A DNA stretch of 64,000 nt from Chalara sp. BL73 (Eukaryota; Ascomycota; Leotiomycetes; Helotiales), in NCBI GenBank assembly GCA_918026815.1, contig CAKJVC010000068.1:1116001-1180000 (forward strand), read 5' to 3'. Position 1 is the stretch's first letter, and every line of letters starts with the position of its first letter. Made by a program: the position numbers and the translations under genes. The notes beneath the pieces are model-generated. The model saw only the letters and a list, made by a program, of their open reading frames with translations. It searched no databases and had not been told where the DNA came from. Positions 44,783 to 55,127 of this stretch are shown one piece after another.

Positions 44783-45584
44783 AAATACATGAAGTGGTCT
44801 GTCAACGTCTCACGATAGTTCCAAAGGAGACATGAGATTTATAGATATCAGAAAGATAGACATGCATAGACTGAATAGAGTAGCCATGGACAACAGCTCG
44901 GAGATACGAATCTACTTCTTCCTGCTTTGAACTCGTACATTGTGCTGGTTTATCAATGTAGTGCAAACTAGTTCAACTGCTGACGAGAAACAGCATATTT
45001 AGCCATCTCAAATGAGTAATCCCCATCTCAATAACTGCTAATCAACCGATTGCTCTTAGTTCCTAAAACCAAATGCCCTTCCCTTTTGCTTCAGCTGCAA
45101 ACGCTTGTCTCGGCTCCCACAGAACGGTTCCGTGAAGTCTGATAACCATTAGAATCGCATATTCTCAGCTAATCACGCACAGCAGGGGTTTCTATAGGGC
45201 TCGAAAATGCGATAGAACGCTGCTGTTACCCAGGAGCAGAAGAGCAATGGGAGCCATGGCCCCTAAAACCAGCCCGCCCATTTCTTGCCATGGTTGAACA
45301 CCGTTTGCTGCCTGCCCCCTGGTCTGTAGAGGTATAGACCTTGTTAAGCCTAGCCTTGAAGGGAGAATCACGTGTTTCTAAAATGAAGACGCTACCTTGG
45401 TGTGTTGGCATTCTCGTTGGGACGATATCATCAAGGTAGCTGAAGATCACAAGGGCCGTTGAGATTCATTTCCACTGTATGAGAATTATCAATGGCATAC
45501 GTTACCAAGAAAGGTATGCTGGCACTCGATATCTTCATTCTGAGTTGAAAGCCAGCAAATATGAGCGCCCTTAGAGCCAGGAGT
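44783..45584. other. Convergent intergenic spacer
   Basis: This 802-bp stretch lies between two convergent stop codons. A few short frames occur (for example 45226-45450 on the minus strand) without domains. No other feature is seen. Confidence 0.5.
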
Positions 45585-47349
45585 TCAATCATCCCATGTT
45601 ACAGACTTCGTGACCAAGAACTCGTTGAATCCATATCTGCCGAACGTCAGTGCACTTGCTTCTTCCTTCTTCTTTCAAAAAACTTAATATGACTTACTCG
45701 GTGTTAAACCTTCCCCAACCGCTATTCTTGACTCCTCCGAACGGCAATCCTGGGTCGTCGCGAACAGTCATACTGTTTATATGAACGGCTCCAGACTCCA
45801 GCCGTTTCGCAACCTTGAGCGCCCTCCTCAGATCTTGCGTAAACACGCTCGCAGCCAAACCATACTCTGTTGCATTCGCTAGCTCGATCGCTTCTTCCTC
45901 GTCTCTTACGATGATGTAGCCTGCTAGAGGCCCGAAAGCCTCGTCTTGAGAGAATATCATGCCGGGGTTTATTTCGCCAATCACTGTTGGGGCGAAGATT
46001 GCTCCAGAGCTAGGAGAGGGAGGGGGAGGGGTAAGGACATGTGCGCCACGGGAGATGGCGTCTGAGATGAGGGATTGGAGACGGGTTTGTGAGGCCGCAG
46101 ATACGACGAGAGGCGGCTTGTGTTGTAGTTAGCTTCCATGTGCTCTTCTGAACATGTGGCCTCAGGAAGTCTTGGAGGGGAAACACTTACGGATGGTGAA
46201 GAGGCCGCCATCTCAGCAATAGTATTTTTGAACACAGCAAGGAATTTCTCTGCTATACCTTTGTGGATCAATATACGGTCTGTCGACATACATATCTGCC
46301 CGGACTATCATCGCATTAGTTCCTAGCCCTTGCTTCAGGGGTTAGCAGCATACATTGAGAAACGCCCCAGCAGCAACACTCTTTGCAGCTTTCTGCAGAT
46401 CCGCATCTTCAAGAACGATAGCACTGTTCTTCCCACCAAGCTCCATAAGACACGGCTTAAGGTTTCGACCGCAAAGCTCGGCAATCTTTCGTCCCGTAGC
46501 AGCGCTTCCGGTGAAGTTGATGTGTTTGATGGCTGGGTTTTCTACGAGCACTTTTACGAGCGCTGGTGCATCTGAAGGAGCGCAAGAGATCACGTTTACT
46601 ACGCCTGGTGGTAGACCTGCATCATGGAGCGCTTTGCCAACAGCCCAGTAGCAGCGTGGAGTTAGTTCTGAACCTTTGATTATGGTGGTGTTCCCGGTAG
46701 CAACTTAGTTCTTGTGTCAGCATTCTCTACGTGTGAAAAATTACAGGAGTCCAGAAAAACGTACTTGCATTAGCTATAGAACGAACGCCAAAAACATACG
46801 GAGCATTCCTATAACTGGGTCAAATCGAATAATCATTGAAGGACGTGATACTAACCAAGGAGCAATTCCTAGGGTCACGCCATAAGGCTCCTTCCATACC
46901 ATGGCGCTGGTACCTTCATCTTGAGTCGTATTTACACTTCCAACAATAGTAGATATCCGTCCAGCAACATCTCTCATCATGGACACTGCAAGCGGAAGTA
47001 CAAAGTAGTCAGAAGTTCCTATATCAGCTCCCATTTCAGTCCTCATGAAACTGCCATATTCAGGGGTGCGCTCCTCAAGCAGGTCGGCCTTATAAGTCAG
47101 CATCAACTCAATGACAAAATCTTGGGAACGGACAGCTTTGAATAATATCTTCTGTTTAAATGCTGGCTTCGTCTGCGACCAGCTTGGAAATGCAGCCTTA
47201 GCTGCCTCTACAGCTTTAAGCGCATCCTCTCGCACTGCGTTTGCTGATCGCCAGCATACTTCACTGTTGTGTGGAGATACGACGTCGAAGGTGGATTTAG
47301 AGACTTCCTCCTTTCCGTTGATCCAGAGAGGGATTACGGAGCCTGTCAT
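45585..47349 (-). CDS. NAD(P)-dependent aldehyde dehydrogenase (vanillin/salicylaldehyde type)
   Basis: Model: complement(join(45585..45636,45698..46116,46191..46304,46354..46703,46765..46808,46856..47349)), 490 aa, the family's usual size. Junctions restore conserved text: GIAPW|NAPYVFGVRSIANA, |IATGNTTIIKGSELT, AGAFLN|SGQICMSTDR, ASSPS|PPLVVSAASQTR and FNTE|YGFNEFLV. Catalytic residues are E267 (LMELGGKNS) and C301 (NSGQICMS), 34 apart as expected; the cofactor loop INFTGSAATGRKIAE is present. The overall pattern resembles benzaldehyde-type dehydrogenases (vanillin, salicylaldehyde), which oxidise aromatic aldehydes to acids in the cytosol. The exact substrate is inferred only from that resemblance. 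No aromatic-catabolism gene is adjacent. Confidence 0.9.
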
Positions 47350-48117
47350 TTTGAGATGCGTTTTCTAAGACGTGAATAATGTGAACGATGGCTGTCAACT
47401 CACAGATATATTCTGTTAGGTAATTGCTGACCAGTTGCCCGAAATGCATTGGAAAAGCTATAGGCTGATTAGGGAGTGGGGCTGTAAGCTGGGGATGTCC
47501 CTCAAACGAATCACATCCCGGCCTCGCATTTGATGAATGTCGGATTGTGTCTAACTGGTGAGATTGGCTCTGAAGCCGAGGACAAATATTTGAGGCAGAA
47601 CTGAATGTAGGAAGAACCTGATCAATAATGCTCAACAAAAGATTATAAGCATAATACAATAGATAAAACGTCCTTAAAAGTGGGAAGATCTGAAGCCAAC
47701 AAACATGTAGCGCCTGGGCAATCAAACCCAAAAAACACACAACGAAGTGCAAGAGAAATAATACAAAGAAGTGCACTTGCTAGTGGACCACCACAGATGT
47801 GAAGAAGAGATGAATGAGAGCTACAATTGCCTCTCAGCCCTCATAAGCTTTTGACGTAGTGAAATTAATATTTTGGTAGGGTTGTACAATGTCATATCTT
47901 CTCTCATCTCTCACAAGATTGTGTGTTGCTATATCCTTTGGCTAGTAATTGGACATGCCATACGCAGAACATCAAGAGATGGGAGCACTTCGTGGTACAT
48001 CCAATATGTGAAGCTTCAAATGATAATTCCCATATTGTACACCTTGATATATGCATGCTGTGCGCCTCGCTGTATTCCATATCATACACCGGTTCCTTCA
48101 AGTCATGAAGTTTTCCT
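47350..48117. other. Intergenic spacer
   Basis: This 768-bp stretch lies between the aldehyde dehydrogenase start and the uL13m stop, both on the minus strand. A 159-codon minus-strand frame overlaps the dehydrogenase 5' end out of phase and looks like leader sequence. No other feature is seen. Confidence 0.5.
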
Positions 48118-48730
48118 TCACGCCTTCGCTGTCGTCTTTGCTGGAGTCTTTTTTCCCACCGCCGGTGGCCATTGCGCAATCTGACTCTTCCCATTAAACT
48201 TCACAATGTTATCCTTGTACGGATGCGCATCCCCTTCAAATGCCTTCAGTCTACTCAGCCTATCATCCCTCAACCGATTCTTCGGTAACATCCCGCTAAC
48301 TGCCTTCCGCAATACTTCGGCTCCTCCTAACTTTCCCATCAACTCATCCATGCTAACAGCCTTCAAACTCCCAGGTCGCGTGTTATGGCGGTAGTACATC
48401 TTTTGCCACCGCTTGTTGCCAGTTGTGCGTAGTTGTGAGCAATTTGTGACAACAACGTAGTCGCCGCAGTCAGTTGAGGGATCCCAGATGGGTTTGTGTT
48501 TTCCCATGAGAAGGATGGCTATCCGGGAGGCGAGGCGCCCAAGGGACGGAGGCTCTATCTCTGGAGAACTGAGTGCTGGAACTGGGCGGATTGTCGAAAG
48601 GGAATGATGGGGAGTTGTGCAGGAGACATGGTGCCACGTCCTTGAGTAGGCTAATTTGGTCTGCTTGTGTTAACATCTATATTCCCATGACTGGGTGCGT
48701 CAACCTTACTATTCCAATGGTCTGCGACAT
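48118..48730 (-). CDS. MRPL23: Mitochondrial large-subunit ribosomal protein uL13m
   Basis: Model: complement(join(48118..48660,48710..48730)), 187 aa. Exon 1 is only seven codons (MSQTIGI), a known pattern for this gene. A 49-nt intron (GGAATA|GTAAGG...GCAG|ACC) joins it to TKLAYSRTWHHVS. The L13 core follows: LGRLASRIAILLMGKHKP, CGDYVVVTNCSQLRTTG, YYRHNTRPGSLK, VSGMLPKNRLRDDRLSRLK and the end AHPYKDN. Compared with yeast there is a Pro/Ser-rich insert of about 20 residues before the L13 core and a short basic tail. It is a component of the mitochondrial ribosome. It is divergent from CCS1 across 310 bp. Confidence 0.92.
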
Positions 48731-49040
48731 CTTGAGAGAGGATCTCAAGGTCGATTGGGTTGGTGGTTATGCGCCGATAATGGAGATGAAATAGCCCTGC
48801 TCTCATGTGGTTGACATTGAAGCTTTAGAGCTTGCAGTCGTGACTTTTTGATGCCAAGCATTTTTAACATTTAGCGATAGCGGCTACCGATTTTCATCCG
48901 AGCCGATTTGAAATCACCCTCTTTGACATCCCCATTCTAGAGATTATATCTGCACATTCGTCCTTCTAAACATCTTTTTCACAGTACACAGGAGGCACTA
49001 GAAGGTCACTAGGGGATATATCGTATTAATAATTTGCACA
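48731..49040. promoter_or_regulatory. Divergent promoter, MRPL23 / CCS1
   Basis: This compact 310-bp interval lies between two diverging start codons. It must hold both core promoters. No named operator is recognised. Confidence 0.55.
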
Positions 49041-49959
49041 ATGGCTATCACAACTCCATTTCAGGTAAGGTATCTCCATTCCCTATGCAGTCACGTGTGT
49101 AAGATATTTATATCGAACAGTTTGTAATTAACTCTCTGTCAGACATTATTTGCGGTGCCTATGCACTGCCAAAGCTGTGTTGATGATATATCAAGTTCAC
49201 TAAACAAACTTGGTGGCATTCAAAAGATAGAGGCGAATCTCAAAGACCAGTTACTCACGATAGAAGGAACAGGTTTGCATCCATGTAGTATTACTGTTTT
49301 GACATTATACTGAGGTAAATTTTCAGCGCCGCCTTCTTCTATTGTATCTGCTCTGCAAGCCACCGGTAGAGATGCCATTTTGAGAGGTTCAGGAACGACA
49401 GAGAGTATGTGTCTGATGAAATCATACTTTATGATGATTAACACTTGGAACAGGCGCTGCTGTTTGCATTTTAGAGACACATTCAACTGAAACGTCGGAA
49501 AAAGTGAAAGGCTTGGCTCGTATGGTTCAAGTCTCTCCAAATCTTACAGTTATTGACCTTACGATTCGTGGGCTCGAACCAGGAAACTATTGGGCAACCG
49601 TACGTCAAACGGGTGACATCTCACGCGGCGCAGTGTCAACAGGCAGCATATGGAGTGACCCAAAGGAAGGAGCTTTAAAACCTCGAGGCGTTTTCGGCAC
49701 AGTAAATGTTGGCAAGGACGGCACGGGAAGCGTGTTTATAGACAGGCCGATTCAGATATGGGAGATGATAGGCAGGGGGATGGTCGTGTCAAAACAACAT
49801 GAAGGGGAAGGGAAATTTGAAAGGAATGATCGAAATACCTTGGTTGGGGTAATTGCCCGGAGCGCTGGGGTGTGGGATAATGATAAGACTGTCTGCTCAT
49901 GCTCAGGTAAGACATTATGGGAGGAGAGGAAGGATGAGGTGCAGAAAGGCATGCTCTGA
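49041..49959 (+). CDS. CCS1: Copper chaperone for Cu/Zn superoxide dismutase
   Basis: Model: join(49041..49064,49143..49272,49327..49404,49454..49959), 245 aa. Exon 1 is eight codons (MAITTPFQ). Domain I is a heavy-metal-associated fold with the copper motif MHCQSC (C17, C20). Domain II is SOD1-like (VIDLTIRGLEPGNYWATVRQ, then ISRGAVSTGSIWSDP). Domain III carries the CxC motif (VCSCSGKTLWEERKDE) that passes copper and forms the disulfide in SOD1. All three functional regions are intact. It acts in the cytosol and mitochondrial intermembrane space. Introns of 78, 54 and 49 nt have GTAAGG, GTTTGC and GTATGT donors, all in phase. Confidence 0.95.
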
Positions 49960-50055
49960 TCATATATCGAACCATGGGACGAAAAGTGGTGTGGTTTAGG
50001 TTTGCTCTGAGTCGCTTGCTTGGCTCAGTCAATGTAGTATTTTTTTCAGAGATAT

Positions 50056-50319
50056 TTACAAAAGAAGAAATGTTTGTGAAGAAAGGAAGCAGCTGTGGAA
50101 GTCACGGCTTACGAGCTTAATTCGATAAGGGCCATCCCATCTGTCAAACGTCAAGCTTCTTGCTTTGTTTTCAAAAACGTCTCGACGCCCTGTCAGTGGA
50201 TCTGCCATGTATTGCTTATCCTTTTCCGGGACTGCCTTGATGGTGATCATATCGAGTCCAAACAGATGGGATGCTGCTTGTTCAGACGGGCCCGTGATCC
50301 ATCCATTCCTATTGGCCAT
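50056..50319 (-). CDS. Small hypothetical protein, 87 aa
   Basis: A minus-strand frame from the ATG at 50319 runs through protein-like text (MANRNGWITGPSEQAASHLF, then MITIKAVPEKDKQYMADPLT and SLTFDRWDGPYRIKLV) before a less convincing end. A GTAAGC donor right after YRIKL could splice to an unseen exon, which would then lie antisense to the CCS1 3' end. No domain is recognised. An overlapping plus-strand frame (50165-50413) looks like its shadow. Confidence 0.4.
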   Translation of the reverse strand: MANRNGWITGPSEQAASHLFGLDMITIKAVPEKDKQYMADPLTGRRDVFENKARSLTFDRWDGPYRIKLVSRDFHSCFLSSQTFLLL

Positions 50320-52113
50320 TTATCTCATCAAAGAGTTGTTAGTTGAGACGAAAAAGGCTACCTCCTGTTTTGACGATCTTCAGTCTGATTATGCAACGGT
50401 AAGGACCGTGTGATAATCAGGGATGTGGTATAGATCTATGTATGCTTAAAATGTCCGAACGGGGGGAGCATTGGTTCGGGGCGCTCAAACATGCTGAAGC
50501 AGAAGCGAGTTTCGTCTGCCTAGGTGAACCCCCCGCTGAGACTCGCCAAGTTTCCTGCGCTTTTGGCTCTGATAATGATCAAGGCGGTCGAGTATATGAT
50601 TTCTGATACGGGTTTTCTAGTAGCAGCGATGTAAAAACACTTTTGAGTTCGAGAGACAGATACTTGATGTCATCAGACAAGAGGCGGCTGGTGTGCCGTT
50701 GGCTTGTCGGATCGCTTGCCCCCAACACCTCTTCGAAAGTAACTCGAATTGATGCTCCGTCTTATTGGGGGCGGGCGGGGAGATTCCCAAGTGGAATTTC
50801 AGACTATCGAACGTGATAATGGTGATGATGGACTGACCGAGTGGCCTGAAGGATCAAGTAACTCACCCAGAAAATAAGCAAAGAGGCACATAAGTCATGC
50901 TCTGATTGAAGATGGCGGGCCGGACCCAAGCACTTTACGCGCTGTGCAACGCCTCTCGTGACAGAAATGGGATACAGCCAACATCCAATCACTCAGCGGT
51001 TTGACCAGTGTGCCCGCTGCTGCTTCAAGCGTTTCTTCCATGAGCAAAAGGAAAGGCTGACGACACCAGGGCTTCACATGTGGCTCTCTGGGGTGCCTCC
51101 TGCACCCAAGCACCCGCTTTCTGTTGCAGATGAGTGTTGTGGCTTGGACCATTTTGTATGAGAAATAGCCGAATACCCAGTCCCCAGAGAAAAGCCTCCC
51201 TTGCTTTGGGCTATCTCTTGTCCCTTCAGTATACACCCCATCACCCAGACTGTCTTGGGGTTAATAGTTATCAGAGTTTATCACATACCAAGACCAAGCT
51301 GCAGCTAGTAGCAGCGACATCCCAAGATTTTTTTCCTTTCTTTCTTTCTTGTTCTATCTAAGAGCTCCACCCGCCCCGGCAATCACTCTCACGAACTCAT
51401 GCATGCATCTCGGGCACACAGACTTGACTTCACTATCAAGCTAACTGATCAAAGCTGGCCCGTACATCGATCGCAATCGTATACAAGCCCCCAGGTCTGC
51501 CAATTGCGGAACCCAGAAACTATGCATGGCTAATCGACCAACGCTATACCACCAGCACTATACCGGGACAGGTCCCTTTCCTACCAATTCCATATTCGTG
51601 TTACGCGCCTGAATTGTTGTCTCTTCCCCACCACTCATTTTTTGTCGCTCGCTGCCAGCCAGTCTACTGCTCTGTACCTTACATTATTTCTACCACACCA
51701 ACACAACTTACGACCCTTTGGATCCTTTTCCAACTCCATATGATCTAGTCGTCGATCATTAACATATTCCCTTCGATTTGCGAATACCCTCAATAATACT
51801 AGGAACAACCACCTGCCCTAATAGTATCGATCACTGGCACTAAAAACCCCCCCGCATCAACTAAGCCACCAGCCACCACTATACCCAGCCATTTAGTGAA
51901 TAAGTTGGCTTTCGCAGGACTGAAAACCAGTTGAAAGTGATCACTCGAAGAAAGTGCGCGTTGGCAGTCAGGAAATCACCGGCTTATTCGGATTCTTCTC
52001 GCGAGACCTCCTCTCGGAAGTTCGTGTTTCACCTAACTTGACGGCTGGTCGCTCCAGAGGCGACCGGCTTTGAGCAATATCTACCTTGACTGAATTATAT
52101 ACATCATTTCGCC
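50320..52113. other. Long upstream region of noxR
   Basis: This 1.8-kb stretch lies before the NoxR start codon. It includes a pyrimidine tract at 51327-51351 (T runs with repeated TTTC), C/A-rich sequence from 51600 to 51900, and frames without domains (for example 50895-51236). It probably contains a long promoter and 5' UTR. Confidence 0.5.
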
Positions 52114-53941
52114 ATGTCATTGAAGCAGGTGAGTTGTACAAGTGCGCGGTGTGGTTGGAGAAAGCGTACTCATATTCCGATCTAGGAAATCGAGACTTGG
52201 GTGGCTGCACTCGCCCATTATGACAACAACGAGTTCGACGAATCCTTGAAGGAGTTCGATGCCATTTCTGATACCTCGAAAATCTTGTTCAATTGTGGTG
52301 TTATCCATGCGACGCTCGGAGAACATGAGAAAGCGGTCAGTACCGCAATGGCCTCAAAAGTCCTAAAAACTAACAAGCCCTAGGTCGAATGCTATCAGAG
52401 AGCAGTGCGACTAGATCAGTATCTAGCCGTGGCATACTTTCAACAAGGTGTATCGAATTTTCTTGTTGGGGACTTTGAGGAGGCGCTCGCAAATTTTAAC
52501 GATACGCTGCTCTATCTGAGAGGAAACAATATGATCGACTACGCTCAGCTGGGTCTGATGTTCAAGTTGTACTCGTGCGAGGTCCTGTTCAATCGTGGAT
52601 TATGTTATATATATCTTCAACAAAAAGAAGCCGGAATGCAGGACTTTTCATACGCTGTTAAGGAGAAGGTGGTTGAGGATCATAACGTTATCGATGAAGC
52701 AATTAGAGAAGAGGCAGAGGTATGCTGTGGACGAGAGAATAAAGGAAACAAAAAGCTGATGCTTTATAGGGATACACCGTTTTCTCCATACCCGTCGGTG
52801 TCGTGTATCGGCCGAATCAGGCAAAGGTCAAGAATCTGAAGACGAAAGACTATCTAGGAAAGGCTCGTTTAGTTGCAGCTTCAGATCGGGCAAATGCCTT
52901 CACAGGATTTGCAGGATCCGAGATCAAGAACGTAAGTTATTACTATAGACTCTCATTATGTTTCTATACTGATTTAGTAGGCCGCCAAGAATTCAGTTAA
53001 GGATGATCGGCCACAAGAGAATATCTCATACGCAGCCTCCAACTTGGTCAAGCCTGGTCTTTCTAGCAAGCGTCAACAATCAGAACCGCCCTTGAATCGC
53101 AACGTATTCCCTCCAACACCGCCCCCAGAGTCTGAGAAGGGTTCTACTTCATCCGGATCTAGTGGCATGACTCGAGGAATGTCCGTTCGGAATGGCCCGA
53201 AACCTATGCCGGCAAAACTCAATATCGAAAAAGCACGTCCGAGGGAAGGTTATGAGATCAGAGAAGAAAAGTCACCGCAAGATCAACAACGGTTAGGCAC
53301 ACAAAGGACAGCATCCGAGCCAAGAGGTCCTCCCAGGAGATCAAACACCACCCAGAATCGTGCACCACGGTCACGAAGGGGTGATGATGATGAGGAGTAT
53401 GGTGAGGTCTACGACATGTATAGCTCACCGCGGGGCAGTCAAGGAGGCAGGAGGCGACAACAGCCAAAGTATATCGAAGAGGAGGAAGAAGATGCAAGTG
53501 ATTATGACGATGAGTTTGATGAAGGAGACTTCGAGATGGTGTCAAATGGCAGATCAGCACCTCGGTCAACACGCGCTCCATCAACTCGTGGTGGATCAAG
53601 GAAACCGGAGATACGCAAGGTCAGAGTTAAAGTCCATTCCGAGGATGTCCGGTACATCATGATTGGCACCGCTATAGAATTCCCAGACTTTGTCGACAAA
53701 ATCAGAGATAAATTCGGGCTCAGGAAACGATTCAAGATCAAAGTGCGGGACGATGATGTACCAAATGGGGATATGATCACCATGGGCGATCAAGATGATC
53801 TAGAGATGGTTCTTATGACCGTCAAAGGTAATGCAAAGAAGGAGCGATTAGATATGGGAAAACTGGAGGTAGGCTCCCTCATCCCATTCCCAATAAGCTG
53901 GGTACTAACAAGAAAAACAGATTTGGATACAAGAAGTTTAG
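52114..53941 (+). CDS. noxR: NADPH oxidase regulator NoxR (p67phox-like)
   Basis: Model: join(52114..52128,52186..52335,52384..52719,52770..52931,52981..53868,53921..53941), 523 aa. Exon 1 is five codons (MSLKQ) and the last exon six codons (IWIQEV). Residues 1-165 form TPR repeats (WVAALAHYDNNEFDESLKEF, VECYQRAVRLDQYLAVAYFQ, CEVLFNRGLCYIYLQQ). An activation-domain-like segment follows (GYTVFSIPVGVVYRPNQAK). The middle is Pro/Ser/Arg-rich, then strongly acidic. Residues 429-517 are a PB1 domain (IRKVRVKVHSEDVRYIMI ... GDQDDLEMVL) that in other fungi binds Cdc24/Bem1-type polarity proteins. NoxR activates NoxA/NoxB with Rac at hyphal tips and fruiting structures. All five introns keep phase 0. 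Confidence 0.95.
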
Positions 53942-54314
53942 AAAGCCACATAACGACACGATTTCCTCTGAGAATGATTTCTCATCTGTGCTTATATCCG
54001 TCGAGCGTTTATGGCATACAATGCATATAGAAGGTAGCGCGGAGTTGTTGCCCCTCGACATTTTTGTGTTTTGTAATTCGGGCAAGATATATATCCACAT
54101 ATAACATAATTATACATGACAGCGTCTGGGACGTGGCTGGATCATTAGCTGGCTGGAAAGCTGGGGTAGTTTCCTCAAAGGAGAGGTTGATGTAGATGTT
54201 CGTGTTTGACAAATACATCACTTAGCCAAAGAACTCTAATCTTCTTGCTTAAGATAACCTATGATCTAGTTTCCAACTCCGTTTCAAGTCACAAATGCCT
54301 CTATACACATGGAT
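53942..54314. other. Convergent intergenic spacer
   Basis: This 373-bp stretch lies between convergent noxR and hemerythrin stop codons and should hold both 3' UTRs. Nothing else is recognised. Confidence 0.5.
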
Positions 54315-55127
54315 CTACATCGGCATTCGCCGCATCTCCTCCAAGGTCCAATACCTCCTCATATTCTCCGCCCCAAGCGTCTCAACCTCCTGATCCAAAT
54401 GCTTCCACAGCACATCCCCCCAACCATCCATCTTCTCCTTCAGCACCCTCAACTCGAAGCTCTCCTCCCCATCCTTGCACTTCTGCAGATACTCCTCCAT
54501 GCCGTCCATGCCATTGTGGATCTCCTTATGCTGCCTCAACAGCTCCGCCTTATCCTTTCCGTTCTTAAACTCGGGCATCTTTCGCGCGAGGACAGGGAAG
54601 ATGTGCGTCTCCTCGATCCCGTGGTGCATCTGTAGCTGGCGACAGAACGACATGCCCGTGCCAAGGAACTGCGCGAGGCTGAGGTTCCTGGGCCGCGCGT
54701 TGGCGGTGCAGGCGTTGTAGAGGAGCGTCCAGGTCTGCCGGAAGTGCTGGTGGTAGTACCCCATGGTCTCGGCCATGTGGTTGTAGACGCGGAAGTCGGC
54801 GGCGCTCAGCTTGGGCAGCGGTGGTTCTTCTTTCTTTGCTCCTTGTGCGGCGGCTTCGTCTTTCCCTGGGATCTTGCCTTGGGAGGACGGCGTCGGCTCC
54901 TCGAGGCGCTCTGCGGTTTCTTGTGCATCCTGATCTGGGCTCACTAGCTGCTCGACGCCTTCTTTCGCGTCGTGGTTGAGGTCTGCCATGTTGAGATTCG
55001 AGCGTTTCTGAGCAGGACCGCTTGCGTTTGTGAAGGTACGTTTTACCACAGGCAATCGGATGGGGGGTAATGTTATATACACTCGGTTAGCGAAGTGAGA
55101 AGAAATACATCGAACTAGCCGCCGCAT
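54315..55127 (-). CDS. Hemerythrin (HHE) domain protein
   Basis: Single exon, 270 aa from the ATG at 55127 (MRRLVRCISSHFANRVYITL); the longer frame opens only with TTG. An inner start at 54989 (MADLNHDAKEG) is also possible and would give a cytosolic form; the longer N-terminus is basic and could be mitochondrial. An acidic linker precedes the four-helix hemerythrin core: YNHMAETMGYYHQHFRQTW, MHHGIEETHIFPVLARKMPE, LRQHKEIHNGMDGMEEY and WKHLDQEVETLG. The His/Glu ligands for a di-iron centre are in place (HHGIEE, QHKEIH, HLDQE). Such proteins bind O2, NO or iron, and in fungi the function is mostly untested. It is convergent with noxR. Confidence 0.85.
   Translation of the reverse strand: MRRLVRCISSHFANRVYITLPPIRLPVVKRTFTNASGPAQKRSNLNMADLNHDAKEGVEQLVSPDQDAQETAERLEEPTPSSQGKIPGKDEAAAQGAKKEEPPLPKLSAADFRVYNHMAETMGYYHQHFRQTWTLLYNACTANARPRNLSLAQFLGTGMSFCRQLQMHHGIEETHIFPVLARKMPEFKNGKDKAELLRQHKEIHNGMDGMEEYLQKCKDGEESFELRVLKEKMDGWGDVLWKHLDQEVETLGAENMRRYWTLEEMRRMPM

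Noticed and set aside
47297..47776. 159-codon minus-strand frame with hydrophobic start
   Set aside because: It overlaps the aldehyde dehydrogenase start in another phase and spans its 5' leader. No membrane-protein family matches.
50820..50850. tRNA-like string GACCGAGTGGCC
   Set aside because: It resembles a Ser/Leu tRNA A-box but has a mismatch, and no B-box or acceptor stem follows.
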